From Aldehydirespirator sp963662645 (lineage in GTDB: Bacteria > Actinomycetota > Acidimicrobiia > Acidimicrobiales > Aldehydirespiratoraceae): a stretch of DNA of 64,000 nucleotides. Position numbers and translations under genes: made by a program. The stretch spans positions 2,294,001 through 2,358,000 of the forward strand of contig OY759762.1 in NCBI GenBank assembly GCA_963662645.2. The letters run 5' to 3'. Shown here in pieces: positions 8,840-16,575 of the stretch. The notes under the pieces were generated by a model. That model was given only the letters and a program-made list of their open reading frames with translations, made no database searches and had not been told where the DNA came from. The number at the start of each line of letters is the position of its first letter. Within the stretch, counting starts at the first letter, position 1.

Positions 8840-9280
8840 CACCGGTTCGTGCTGGAGGACCGCATCGGAACCGCCAGCAACGCTCCGCCGCGGGACCGCG
8901 TGGCCTGGAAGGACCGGCAGGCATGCCAAAGGTCCGATGACACCATGTACAAGTCGCCGTTCGCCACTGAAACCAACCGGGCCAACATCCGCGAGAGGAG
9001 TGCCGAGCGCGCCCGCCTGACTCAACTCGAGCTAGACGATCTCAACGTCTCCGTATGCGGATGCGCTCACTACCGCCGGAGTCCTCGAACTTCTGCCGCC
9101 TGGGAGCAGATTATGCCCCAGGTCGTCTGCGACGCGGCCCGCCACAAGCGCAACCGGTCGCAACAGCCCCCGCCCTAGCCTCCACCCCGAGCGCGTGCCA
9201 TGCGCTCCACGAAGCGGGCCGGCAGCCATCGGTTGAGGAAGCTCCAAGGCGGCCGCTAGGCGGGCTGTTACTTTGCCGGT
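8840..9280. other. Intergenic region, one doubtful frame
   Basis: A frame at 8849-9178 (plus, GTG start) could encode 109 residues but has no ribosome-binding site or recognised domain, and is Arg/Ala-rich as shadow frames are here. I do not call it a gene. Nothing else is evident. Confidence 0.3.
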
Positions 9281-9610
9281 GTGCTGGTCGCAGTTGGAGA
9301 TGTCTTTCTGGTTGACACTCTCGTGTTCGTGAACGGTGACCACGCCGAGAAGCGGCCGGTCGTGGTGGTACGCGCACCCAAGCATGATCTGGACTACATG
9401 ACAGTCGTGCAACGCTCTTCCACAGTCCGCGACCGCCAGGGAATAGATCACCCCCGGGATCCCGAACTCGGCTTGCACAAGGATGGCCGCTGGATCCTGG
9501 ACTACGCTCGGACGGTTAGAGCCGATCAGTTTCTGGAGAGTGCCGAGTTTCGGGGACGGCTGGCCTCCCGTTGGCTTGACCCGCTGATCGCGGCGTGGGA
9601 AGCACTGTGA
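9281..9610 (+). CDS. MazF/PemK-like toxin
   Basis: 109 residues from a GTG. It opens with V-G-D-V-F-L-V-D and has G-D-H-A-E-K-R-P-V-V-V-V, matching the G-x-V-x-x-V...K-R-P-V-V-V core of the PemK/MazF SH3-like barrel (ribosome-independent mRNA endoribonuclease). The C-terminal W-I-L-D-Y-A-R-T-V recalls the D-x-x-x-x-v strand and helix of the fold. No antitoxin-like gene precedes it. Its stop overlaps the start of the sigma-like gene (TGATG), so it is the first gene of a four-gene operon. A non-toxic PemK-fold protein is possible. Confidence 0.5.
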   Translation: MLVAVGDVFLVDTLVFVNGDHAEKRPVVVVRAPKHDLDYMTVVQRSSTVRDRQGIDHPRDPELGLHKDGRWILDYARTVRADQFLESAEFRGRLASRWLDPLIAAWEAL

Positions 9611-10575
9611 TGGCTGCCGGGCCGCTTGCAGAGATCCGTGAAGCAGGCCGCATGGGTCCGCTGGCGGCAGACCTCGTGTACCGAACGGTCGACGCCGTGC
9701 GGCGCTTCGACAGGTACCCCCCGCCCGAGGGTAGGCGCCACTGGGACGCTGATGCCGTGCAGGAGGCGGCTCACGACTTCGTCGCAGCCGCCGGCTTCGC
9801 TGCACGCTTGGCGAGGCTTGTTGCGTCTGCTAATGACGAGGAGTCATTTGCTCGGGTCATGCAGACCGCGGTACGTAACCACTTCCGGATGCAGGCCCGC
9901 CGCACAGACACAGGAGCCGCTCTCAGAGCTGTGTCCCATCTACTCGACACGGACGACGCCGTCATCGCCGCGCCAGGCGCCTCACCGACGTCGTGGACTC
10001 TGCCGGCCTACGCCGGCCGACCCGCATACGCTGGGACCAGCGACAATCTCGTCGCCGCTGCGCGCAGCGTGACTGATGTTCGAAGGGCGCCATGGTCGCA
10101 GGCATCGAAGCGGCGCTCACCCATCGCCGATAGAGATTCACTGAGACGCGTGGTTCAAGCGATCTTGGCCGCGGCCGAGGCACCTGTAGAGCGCAGTCAG
10201 ATACTGGGCGCGGTGCTGGCACGATTCCCGTTCGTGGTGACCCGTCCGGTCCTGGCAGCAGATGACATCTTGATGCCCCCGTCACAGCCCGCAGACGATG
10301 TGCGCTTGCAGGCAGCGGAGATATGGAACCAGCTCAGCGATAACGAACGCTTAGTGCTCGGGTGCCTGCACGAGCCGGTCCGCAGTATCGCTGAGGAGAC
10401 GGGCCTGTCTCGCAGTGCCGCTCACCGTGCCAGCGTGTCGGCCCGGGCTGCCCTAGCCGATCTGCTGGCAGACGTCACGGACCAGGGCCAGATCGTCGCC
10501 CGGCTGGCTGAGGCGTCGGGCGTTCTGCGACGACGTGGGACAGAGCTCTTCGATTCGGCATCTAGTGATAGTTGA
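9610..10575 (+). CDS. Sigma-70-like factor
   Basis: 321 residues from the ATG at 9610, which shares one base with the toxin stop. Residues about 30-110 form helices that resemble sigma region 2 as found in ECF-type factors (A-N-D-E-E-S-F...A-V-R-N-H-F-R-M-Q-A-R-R). Residues about 235-285 read L-S-D-N-E-R-L-V-L-G-C-L...I-A-E-E-T-G-L-S-R-S-A-A-H-R, a clear sigma region 4 helix-turn-helix. The linker of ~120 residues is long for an ECF factor. Position in the operon implies it directs transcription of this locus or stress genes and is held by the product of the next gene. Confidence 0.6.
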   Translation: MAAGPLAEIREAGRMGPLAADLVYRTVDAVRRFDRYPPPEGRRHWDADAVQEAAHDFVAAAGFAARLARLVASANDEESFARVMQTAVRNHFRMQARRTDTGAALRAVSHLLDTDDAVIAAPGASPTSWTLPAYAGRPAYAGTSDNLVAAARSVTDVRRAPWSQASKRRSPIADRDSLRRVVQAILAAAEAPVERSQILGAVLARFPFVVTRPVLAADDILMPPSQPADDVRLQAAEIWNQLSDNERLVLGCLHEPVRSIAEETGLSRSAAHRASVSARAALADLLADVTDQGQIVARLAEASGVLRRRGTELFDSASSDS

Positions 10576-10582
10576 GAGGGAC

Positions 10583-11581
10583 ATGAGACAGCCACACCCC
10601 ACTGATCTCACGCTCGCAGCAGCAGTTGACGGTCACCTCGACGAGGCGGAACTCATGGAGTTAAGCCACCATGTCGAGAGCTGCGGCCGCTGCCAGCTTC
10701 GCATCGCCCAGAGCGACCCCGCAGCCGACACTGCGCAGCGCGGCCGTCTGGATCTGCCCGAAATGGTGGTCACTGTGAATGAGACAAGAGACGAAGACCC
10801 GGCCAGAGGCGATGTTTGGCGACTCGCATGGGACGCCGTCGTCCTGCTCGCCGTCATATTGGACGAAGACCAGGACCGGTTCCGTGTCCTGCCCGTGATC
10901 GACAGCTGCGATGCCGACGAGTGGTGCGCGCTGCTGGAGGCTCCCGCCAGCGGCGGACTTGGCGACATGGCCGTCTCCACCGCTTTGGAGAGCACCGTTC
11001 CAAGATCGGTGCTAGATGCACGCGTGGGCCGTCTGCCCGATATGGGGCCGATATCCAGGTTGCGAACTGAGTACCGGACGGGCGAATCGGATGGACCGGC
11101 GCGGCGCGGTGAACCGATCCGGTCGCCGCGCGACGAACGGCTCGTCGCGCTGGACGAACTGAACGAGGATCTGACGTTCTTGTCCAACGCCGTGTGGATG
11201 CCTGATGCGGCCGAGCGGCCGGGCACACCCAATATCTCGCCAGACTTGTTCGCAGAGATCGCCGAGGCGCTGTCCACAGAGGAGGCATTGGCCATATATC
11301 GAGGTGCGCCAATGACAGATCGTCAGGCGCAGTGCATCGAACAAGCGACTGGCACGCGCCCAGCCTCAGCTCCTGTCCCGACCGGCGTCGTCTCAGTTCT
11401 GGAATCGCCAACCATGAAGTACCGAATTCGCAAGCGCGCCCGCCGCTTCGAACGTTCCGAAGCATCGGAGAGACAGGAACTAGCGCACAGTCTGTACGAA
11501 TCAGGAGTCGCGGCTCGGGGAGCGCAAGCGAGCACCACAGTCGACTATGGCGTGATCCTCGACCAGATTCTTGATGAGTGA
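10583..11581 (+). CDS. Zinc-finger anti-sigma-like protein
   Basis: 332 residues from the ATG at 10583, with GAGAGG 3 nt upstream. The N-terminal ~45 residues end in S-H-H-V-E-S-C-G-R-C, the H-x-x-x-C-x-x-C signature of zinc-binding anti-sigma (ZAS) domains. No transmembrane helix follows, so it would be cytoplasmic. The remaining ~280 residues are unrecognised and acidic in places, with Arg-rich patches near 285-310. Gene order suggests it binds the sigma-like protein encoded 7 nt upstream. Its stop overlaps the peptidase gene by 8 nt. Confidence 0.55.
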   Translation: MRQPHPTDLTLAAAVDGHLDEAELMELSHHVESCGRCQLRIAQSDPAADTAQRGRLDLPEMVVTVNETRDEDPARGDVWRLAWDAVVLLAVILDEDQDRFRVLPVIDSCDADEWCALLEAPASGGLGDMAVSTALESTVPRSVLDARVGRLPDMGPISRLRTEYRTGESDGPARRGEPIRSPRDERLVALDELNEDLTFLSNAVWMPDAAERPGTPNISPDLFAEIAEALSTEEALAIYRGAPMTDRQAQCIEQATGTRPASAPVPTGVVSVLESPTMKYRIRKRARRFERSEASERQELAHSLYESGVAARGAQASTTVDYGVILDQILDE

Positions 11582-12590
11582 AGCCCAGCAACTGGCGGAG
11601 ATGCTCTGCGCAGAGTTCACCGACCAAGAGCTTCTAACGCTCCGTGACGACCCGATCGGCGAGATTCCGCGGGTGGTTCCCGGTGTGACACTCGAGGAGC
11701 GCCGGCAGATAGCGGGGTTCGACTGTTCTGTGTCCGGATCCTATGTGCAAGCAACCCGCAGCATCACGGTGCAGACAGCACTCAGCATCCGACGCACGAA
11801 GTTCACCGCCCTGCACGAACTCGGGCATGATCAAGCCCGACGGCACGCGAAGGTCGCCGCAACGTTCGTCCGCAGGTCCGACAATGGCAAGCGCCTAGAG
11901 GAGAAGGTAGCGGACGCGTTCGCTGCGACGATCCTCATCCCGGAAGCATCCGTGGTCGACGTCCTAGCGGGCCGCGAGCCAACCGCGGACACAGTCGTCA
12001 GCCTCTTCCGACATGAGGATGTGGCCGGATCCCGCGAGGCATGCTGCGTTCGCATAGCCCAGAAAATGCGCGGCAACGGATACGTCCTGCTCTGTCAACA
12101 CGATCGCATACAGTTCTGCGCGCCCGTAGGTTCCGCTATGCCTGTACGTCGACAGACGCGGCAAGCGCCCGACCACTTCCTCGTTCGCGGGGCAGGTCGA
12201 GGCAGAGGGACCAGCACCCGTGTACGCCTTACGCACCATAGCGGCGTACAGACACCAGAGTTCGCAGCGCAGGCAGTTCGGGACGGAGACTACGTCTTCG
12301 CTGTGCTCACCGATGCTACGACCTTGCCCTGGGGAGGATGGCGACCGCCGCCAACAGGAGAGGCGGCTCGACCGCAAGGCGCAGAAATCTGGTGCGACGA
12401 CTGTGACGACTCGCGCGAGTCGTGGCAACGCTGCGACAATGGCCACGGAATTTGCAGCACCTGCGGCTGGTGCGAATGCAACAGACCGCCCCCTGTGCGG
12501 GAGAAGACATGCACCGAATGCTGGCAGACCAAGGCTGCGCACCTGTTCCCCGGCGGTGGCGACACATGCGAGGAGCATGAGCACCACTGA
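11574..12590 (+). CDS. ImmA/IrrE-family metallopeptidase with C-terminal zinc ribbon
   Basis: 338 residues. F-T-A-L-H-E-L-G-H (H81-E82...H85) is the zinc-binding H-E-x-x-H, and E-E-K-V-A-D-A-F-A-A-x-I-L-I-P (about 107-121) supplies the usual downstream Glu and A-D-x-F-A-A-x-L-L-x-P motif. The C-terminal ~70 residues hold many C-x-x-C pairs (C-D-D-C, C-S-T-C-G-W-C-E-C, C-T-E-C), probably a zinc-ribbon sensor or DNA/protein-binding module. ImmA/IrrE enzymes cleave repressors to release transcription, as in ICEBs1 ImmA/ImmR and Deinococcus IrrE/DdrO. Here the likely substrate is the anti-sigma-like protein encoded just upstream. Confidence 0.75.
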   Translation: MSEAQQLAEMLCAEFTDQELLTLRDDPIGEIPRVVPGVTLEERRQIAGFDCSVSGSYVQATRSITVQTALSIRRTKFTALHELGHDQARRHAKVAATFVRRSDNGKRLEEKVADAFAATILIPEASVVDVLAGREPTADTVVSLFRHEDVAGSREACCVRIAQKMRGNGYVLLCQHDRIQFCAPVGSAMPVRRQTRQAPDHFLVRGAGRGRGTSTRVRLTHHSGVQTPEFAAQAVRDGDYVFAVLTDATTLPWGGWRPPPTGEAARPQGAEIWCDDCDDSRESWQRCDNGHGICSTCGWCECNRPPPVREKTCTECWQTKAAHLFPGGGDTCEEHEHH

Positions 12591-12856
12591 CACGAGCGCT
12601 ACGCCCGCTAGCAGCACCCGACTCAGCCCGAGTCAAGCCTGATTGCGACGACCGACCGTCCCGCAAGAGGGCCGTCGAGCCGTTCACTTCTCACCACTAA
12701 CCGGCTCAGCGTCGATCAGCCCGTGGGGATGAGACGTGTGCAGCGGACGGTCCGGGATCGGCTTGGGCTCGAAGCTCACCTCAAGGCACCGGGTGGGACG
12801 CAACGGAGAGTTTCGGCATCTAGTGGAGCTAGAGGACCGAAACTCGGGCCGCTCCG

Positions 12857-12864
12857 AAGGAGGG
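12857..12864 (+). promoter_or_regulatory. Strong ribosome-binding site of the DUF4365 gene
   Basis: AAGGAGGG ends 2 nt before the ATG at 12867. It settles this start over an open frame that extends to 12723. Confidence 0.6.
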
Positions 12865-12866
12865 CC

Positions 12867-14183
12867 ATGCGTCCACAGAAGACCTACTCTGAGAACGACC
12901 AGATTGGCGAAGAGGGTCAGAAGCTCGTCGCTTTGACCGTGACCCAGCTCGGTCATCTGTGGCATGACCGACGAATCGACCTCGGCATCGATGGGCAGAT
13001 CGAACTGGTCGATCCCCTCAAACGTGCCGCCTCCAACATCCAGGTCATGGTTCAGATCAAGGCGACAGCCGGCGGGTTCCCCGCAGAGACAGACACCTCG
13101 TTTCACATCCTGTTGAACCCGGCGGATGTCGCGTACTGGCACGGAGGCGACAGCAAGGTCATTGTTGTCTGCTCTCGTCCACGGGATGGACTGGTTTGGT
13201 GGGCGCCAGTCGAGCGGGCCGAGCCGCCGAATCCGAGGCGCCGGTCCTGGCGACTCAAGTTCGACAAAGTGTCAGATCGTCTCGACGACGAGTCGGTCGG
13301 CCGGCTCTTGCTGTGGGCCTCAGATGCCACGCCAGGTCGTGCAGTCGATGGTCGAGCGCGCCGTGCGGAAGTCCTGGAAACCAACCTTGTGCGTATCGAA
13401 GAACTGCCGCCGGAGATCTACTTCGGTCCTAGCTGGAAGCCAACCCCTCAACAACTAGGTCCAGCGTTGCGCGCGGCTGGCTACTACCGCACCGACTGGA
13501 TCATCCGCAGCGGAGTCATCTACACGTTCACCCGACCAGAACCCCATGGTCTCGGAGCGTTTCTTGACGGCAGCTACGAGACACTCGAGACGGCAGAGTG
13601 GGCCGATAGCAAAGACGCTGACACACAGGCGCACTTCGCGGAACTGCTCCGCCAGGCTCTCTGCCAACAGGAGCACCAACGGCTCTTCTATCACCGAAAG
13701 AAGCGCTATTTCCTGTTCAAAGCCTCGCCACAGGGCAACAAGCTCAAGACGAAGGTGTCGCCGAGCAAGCCAGGCCGCACGGTGTATCAGCAGTACTTCA
13801 AGGACAGCGAGGAGACCGAGACAAAGGACTTCCGCCACTACGCCACGGTGATCCGCTTCGTGCGGACTAATCAAGGCTGGGCAGCCGAACTCAACCCGAC
13901 ATACCACTTCACCTCCGACGGCAAGCGCGAACTGCCATGGGGCCCCGACCGCGCGAAGGGCATGAAGAAGATCGAGAAAAACGCCGCTGTCCGCGGTCTC
14001 GTGAAGTTCTGGGCCGAGTATCTGGCTCGCCCCCCAGAGCTGGGTGACCCGGACCGCATCTTGCAGTTCGGCAAGCTGATCACGTTCGACGTGGAGATCG
14101 GGATCAGCGACAGAGACTGGCGGCCAAGAGCTGTCTCGGACCCGACCGATTCCACCGATCCCGCCCAGCAGAGGCTCTTGTGA
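12867..14183 (+). CDS. DUF4365 nuclease with APAZ-like region (SPARDA effector)
   Basis: 438 residues. The N-terminal ~165 residues form a DUF4365, PD-(D/E)XK-type nuclease: Glu near 15-16, G-I-D-G-Q-I-E (D42) and V-Q-I-K-A (Q63, K65). Residues about 180-438 look like the APAZ region that pairs with short Argonautes, with L-N-P-T-Y-H-F-T-S-D-G near 345 and F-W-A-E-Y-L later. In described SPARDA systems the Argonaute recognises invader DNA with a guide and the DREN-APAZ subunit then degrades DNA and RNA indiscriminately, causing abortive infection. The stop overlaps the Argonaute start (TGATG), so the two proteins should be made together as a heterodimer. Confidence 0.75.
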   Translation: MRPQKTYSENDQIGEEGQKLVALTVTQLGHLWHDRRIDLGIDGQIELVDPLKRAASNIQVMVQIKATAGGFPAETDTSFHILLNPADVAYWHGGDSKVIVVCSRPRDGLVWWAPVERAEPPNPRRRSWRLKFDKVSDRLDDESVGRLLLWASDATPGRAVDGRARRAEVLETNLVRIEELPPEIYFGPSWKPTPQQLGPALRAAGYYRTDWIIRSGVIYTFTRPEPHGLGAFLDGSYETLETAEWADSKDADTQAHFAELLRQALCQQEHQRLFYHRKKRYFLFKASPQGNKLKTKVSPSKPGRTVYQQYFKDSEETETKDFRHYATVIRFVRTNQGWAAELNPTYHFTSDGKRELPWGPDRAKGMKKIEKNAAVRGLVKFWAEYLARPPELGDPDRILQFGKLITFDVEIGISDRDWRPRAVSDPTDSTDPAQQRLL

Positions 14184-15637
14184 TGAAGGCAACAGTGTTC
14201 GACGAACCAAGACTCGACTTCGCTCATGGCGGCTGTCACGTCGATCCTCGCGCAGGGATCACCGACTATGGGCCCGTTGATCTTGATGCCGCGAGCGCAC
14301 CCACCCACATCCGAGTCGGGCTCGTCGGTCCGGCCGAGGCCACCGCTGGGGTGCAAAGGTGGCTCCAACGTTGCCGTAGGCCAATCGATGCAAAGGCCGA
14401 CAACCAGCATCCTCATCTCTTCCGAGGCTTTCCGGGGTTTACCCGGGACTGCACCTTTCGATCCGAGCTGACCTTCGATGATGAGTGGACACGCGTAGTG
14501 TCGAACCGCTCACTCGCACGCGTCGTTGCCAAGCCTGCGAATCTCGCCACCGCCGAGTGTGTCGACCTCTACCACCGAGAGATCGCAGACCTCAGCGAGA
14601 AGGGGGTCGTGGATGTCATCCTCGTTGCTCGGCCCGACGACCTCGAGGACGACATTCCACCAGCGAAACGACGCGGCGCTGACGAACTTGAAGAAAGCAC
14701 CCGAGTCACCGAAGCCCATGTGGACTTTCATGACCTTCTCAAGGCGGCAGCGATCAGGACGGGCGTTCCACTGCAGTTGATCCGATCTACCACATGGGAC
14801 CCTCACCGGAAGACCTCCAAGGCTCGGTCACGTCGCTCATCGTCGATACAAGACGAGGCGACGCGCGCTTGGAATCTTCACACCGCGCTCTACTACAAGG
14901 CTGGAGGCGTACCCTGGCGGGTGCGGCGCGAGCCCGGAGGCATCGACTCCCTCTACGTCGGCGTGTCCTTCTTCCACTCGATCGCCCGAGACGAGGTACA
15001 TACTTCAGTGGCTCAGGTCTTCGATGAGCGCGGCGAAGGGGTCGTGATCCGCGGAGGCCCGGCCGCAAGAAAGAAAGAGGACCGCCAGCCCCATCTACGT
15101 CGGTCAGACGCGGAGGAACTGCTGGGCGTAGCTCTCGACACCTACGAACGAGAGCACCACCACTTCCCGGCCCGCGTTGTGCTCCACAAGACCTCGCAGT
15201 TCGATGACGAAGAGGTCTCGGGCTTTGAACTCGCCGCGGACGACCGGCGCATCCATCACCTTGAGATGCTGTGGATCGTCGACGCGAGTGAAGGCACCCG
15301 ACTGTTCCGGAATGGCGACTACCCCGTCCTACGCGGCACGTTCGCATCAATCGGGGAACGACGCCACATCCTGTACACGCGAGGCAGCGTGGACTTCTAC
15401 CGCGTGTATCCGGGCATGTACATCCCCACACCGCTAGGAATCCGTCCAGCGGTCACAGAGCGAAGCATCCAAGACCTCGCCGAAGAGGTGCTCGCGTTGT
15501 CCAAGATGAACTGGAACCAGAGCCAACTTGACGGTCGACTTCCGATCACGCTGCGGGCATCGAAGAAGGTCGCAGGGATTCTGAAGAGCTTGCCGGAAGG
15601 TTCACACGCTTCGGGACGCTACGCCCTGTTCATGTAG
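14183..15637 (+). CDS. Short prokaryotic Argonaute (MID-PIWI)
   Basis: 484 residues from the ATG at 14183 (a GTG at 14180 is possible). There is no N or PAZ domain, so it is a short pAgo. The N-terminal part has Y-G-P, then R-V-G-L-V-G and F-P-G-F, then the MID domain to about 220. The PIWI domain has Y-V-G-V-S-F-F where active enzymes carry the first catalytic Asp, then V-L-H-K-T-S and a terminal L-P-I-T-L-R-A-S-K-K-V-A strand-helix. The DEDX tetrad is therefore broken, as in all short pAgos. It should bind a guide and target and activate the co-encoded DUF4365 nuclease. It converges on the DISARM operon. Confidence 0.85.
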   Translation: MKATVFDEPRLDFAHGGCHVDPRAGITDYGPVDLDAASAPTHIRVGLVGPAEATAGVQRWLQRCRRPIDAKADNQHPHLFRGFPGFTRDCTFRSELTFDDEWTRVVSNRSLARVVAKPANLATAECVDLYHREIADLSEKGVVDVILVARPDDLEDDIPPAKRRGADELEESTRVTEAHVDFHDLLKAAAIRTGVPLQLIRSTTWDPHRKTSKARSRRSSSIQDEATRAWNLHTALYYKAGGVPWRVRREPGGIDSLYVGVSFFHSIARDEVHTSVAQVFDERGEGVVIRGGPAARKKEDRQPHLRRSDAEELLGVALDTYEREHHHFPARVVLHKTSQFDDEEVSGFELAADDRRIHHLEMLWIVDASEGTRLFRNGDYPVLRGTFASIGERRHILYTRGSVDFYRVYPGMYIPTPLGIRPAVTERSIQDLAEEVLALSKMNWNQSQLDGRLPITLRASKKVAGILKSLPEGSHASGRYALFM

Positions 15638-15679
15638 AGCGAGGCGCCGTATTCCCAGCGGCCAGGTGCGGAACTCCGC

Positions 15680-15743
15680 GGCGCGCTGGCCCCTGAGATG
15701 GACGCTCGCCACATCAACTTCACGGGCGACTTGAGCCCAGCGC
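15680..15743 (+). repeat. Relic of the transposase 3' end and tail
   Basis: 15701-15743 matches 39132-39174 at 37 of 43 positions, with a 19-nt exact run (15721-15739). The similarity continues upstream with one indel through GCTGGCCCC, i.e. into the last codons of transposase copy 3. It is in the same orientation and lies between the ends of the convergent Argonaute and DISARM blocks. Confidence 0.55.
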
Positions 15744-15792
15744 TCAAGCTCACCACTCGCGGATGCACCCGCCTGCAACCGCCCCATCGCCC

Positions 15793-16575
15793 TTAGCAGC
15801 GCTGTAGGGAGCCCACTTTGATGAGTGATTCGAGGTGTTGGCTGAGCGTGTCGGGTAGGGGGCCTGCTTCGATGAGGACGCCGAGTTCGAGGTTGTCGTT
15901 GATGCCGGCGCTGGTGAGGTTCGCGCTGGTGATCAGCGCAGCCGACCGGTCAGCGATCACGCACTTCGCGTGAAGGCGTGCGGTTGCCGCGAAGAAGGCC
16001 TTGCGGGCTTCTGAGGGCCAGCGGTAGAAGTTGGCGGTCGTCTTGATCGGCTCGAAGGGGTGGTCGGCGTCGACGGTGAGCGGGCCTCCGGGGTCGTCTG
16101 CGGTTTCGAGGATGAGCGTCACTTCGACTCCTCGTTCGATGGCGTTGGCGAGGCTCTTGGTGAGTTCGGCGACGTCGTAGCTGACGAACGAGACCAGCAC
16201 GAGGCTTGTGGTGGCGTTGGCGATGAGCGTGTCAAGTACTGAGCGGGTGGCGCGCAGGCCGGTGACCTCTGTTGTCGGTCCGGTCCACACGAGGCTGACG
16301 GCGTGTTCGGCCCGGGCGGCCGCGGCGGTTGCGGCTGCCGAGCGTAGGGCCGCTGCGACTGACGCTCCCGCTAGGTCGGGTCGGTCTTTCCATGCTTGGG
16401 CGATGGTTGTCGCGTGGCTGCGGTAGTTGGGGGCGGGGATGGCGTTGATCAGCGCCGTTTGAGACGCTGGCGAGTGATGGGGGGCGTCTTGGATTGCTGC
16501 GGCGGCTGCGGCGAGGTGTTGTCCGGGGACGTGGAGCGCGGCGTCGGTGATCGCGTCGGTGACGGAGTCGTTCAT
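15793..16575 (-). CDS. drmC: DISARM protein DrmC, phospholipase D-like
   Basis: 260 residues from the ATG at 16575. An Ala-rich helical N-terminus (1-100) precedes a PLD-fold domain. The single HKD motif is R-L-H-A-K-C-V-I-A-D (about 203-212), followed by I-T-S-A-N-L-T and N-L-E-L-G-V. DrmC belongs to the core DISARM anti-phage set, but in the Bacillus class 2 system it was dispensable for protection. It is the last gene of the operon and overlaps drmB by 4 nt (ATGA). Known PLD nucleases act as dimers, each giving one HKD. Confidence 0.85.
   Translation of the reverse strand: MNDSVTDAITDAALHVPGQHLAAAAAAIQDAPHHSPASQTALINAIPAPNYRSHATTIAQAWKDRPDLAGASVAAALRSAAATAAAARAEHAVSLVWTGPTTEVTGLRATRSVLDTLIANATTSLVLVSFVSYDVAELTKSLANAIERGVEVTLILETADDPGGPLTVDADHPFEPIKTTANFYRWPSEARKAFFAATARLHAKCVIADRSAALITSANLTSAGINDNLELGVLIEAGPLPDTLSQHLESLIKVGSLQRC

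Noticed and set aside
8849..9178. 109-codon frame between the DUF4238-like and PemK-like genes
   Set aside because: No ribosome-binding site or recognised domain; could be real but not supported.
14183..15637. Argonaute as an active slicer
   Set aside because: The first catalytic Asp position is Gly/Val and the protein lacks N and PAZ domains, so it belongs with catalytically dead short pAgos.
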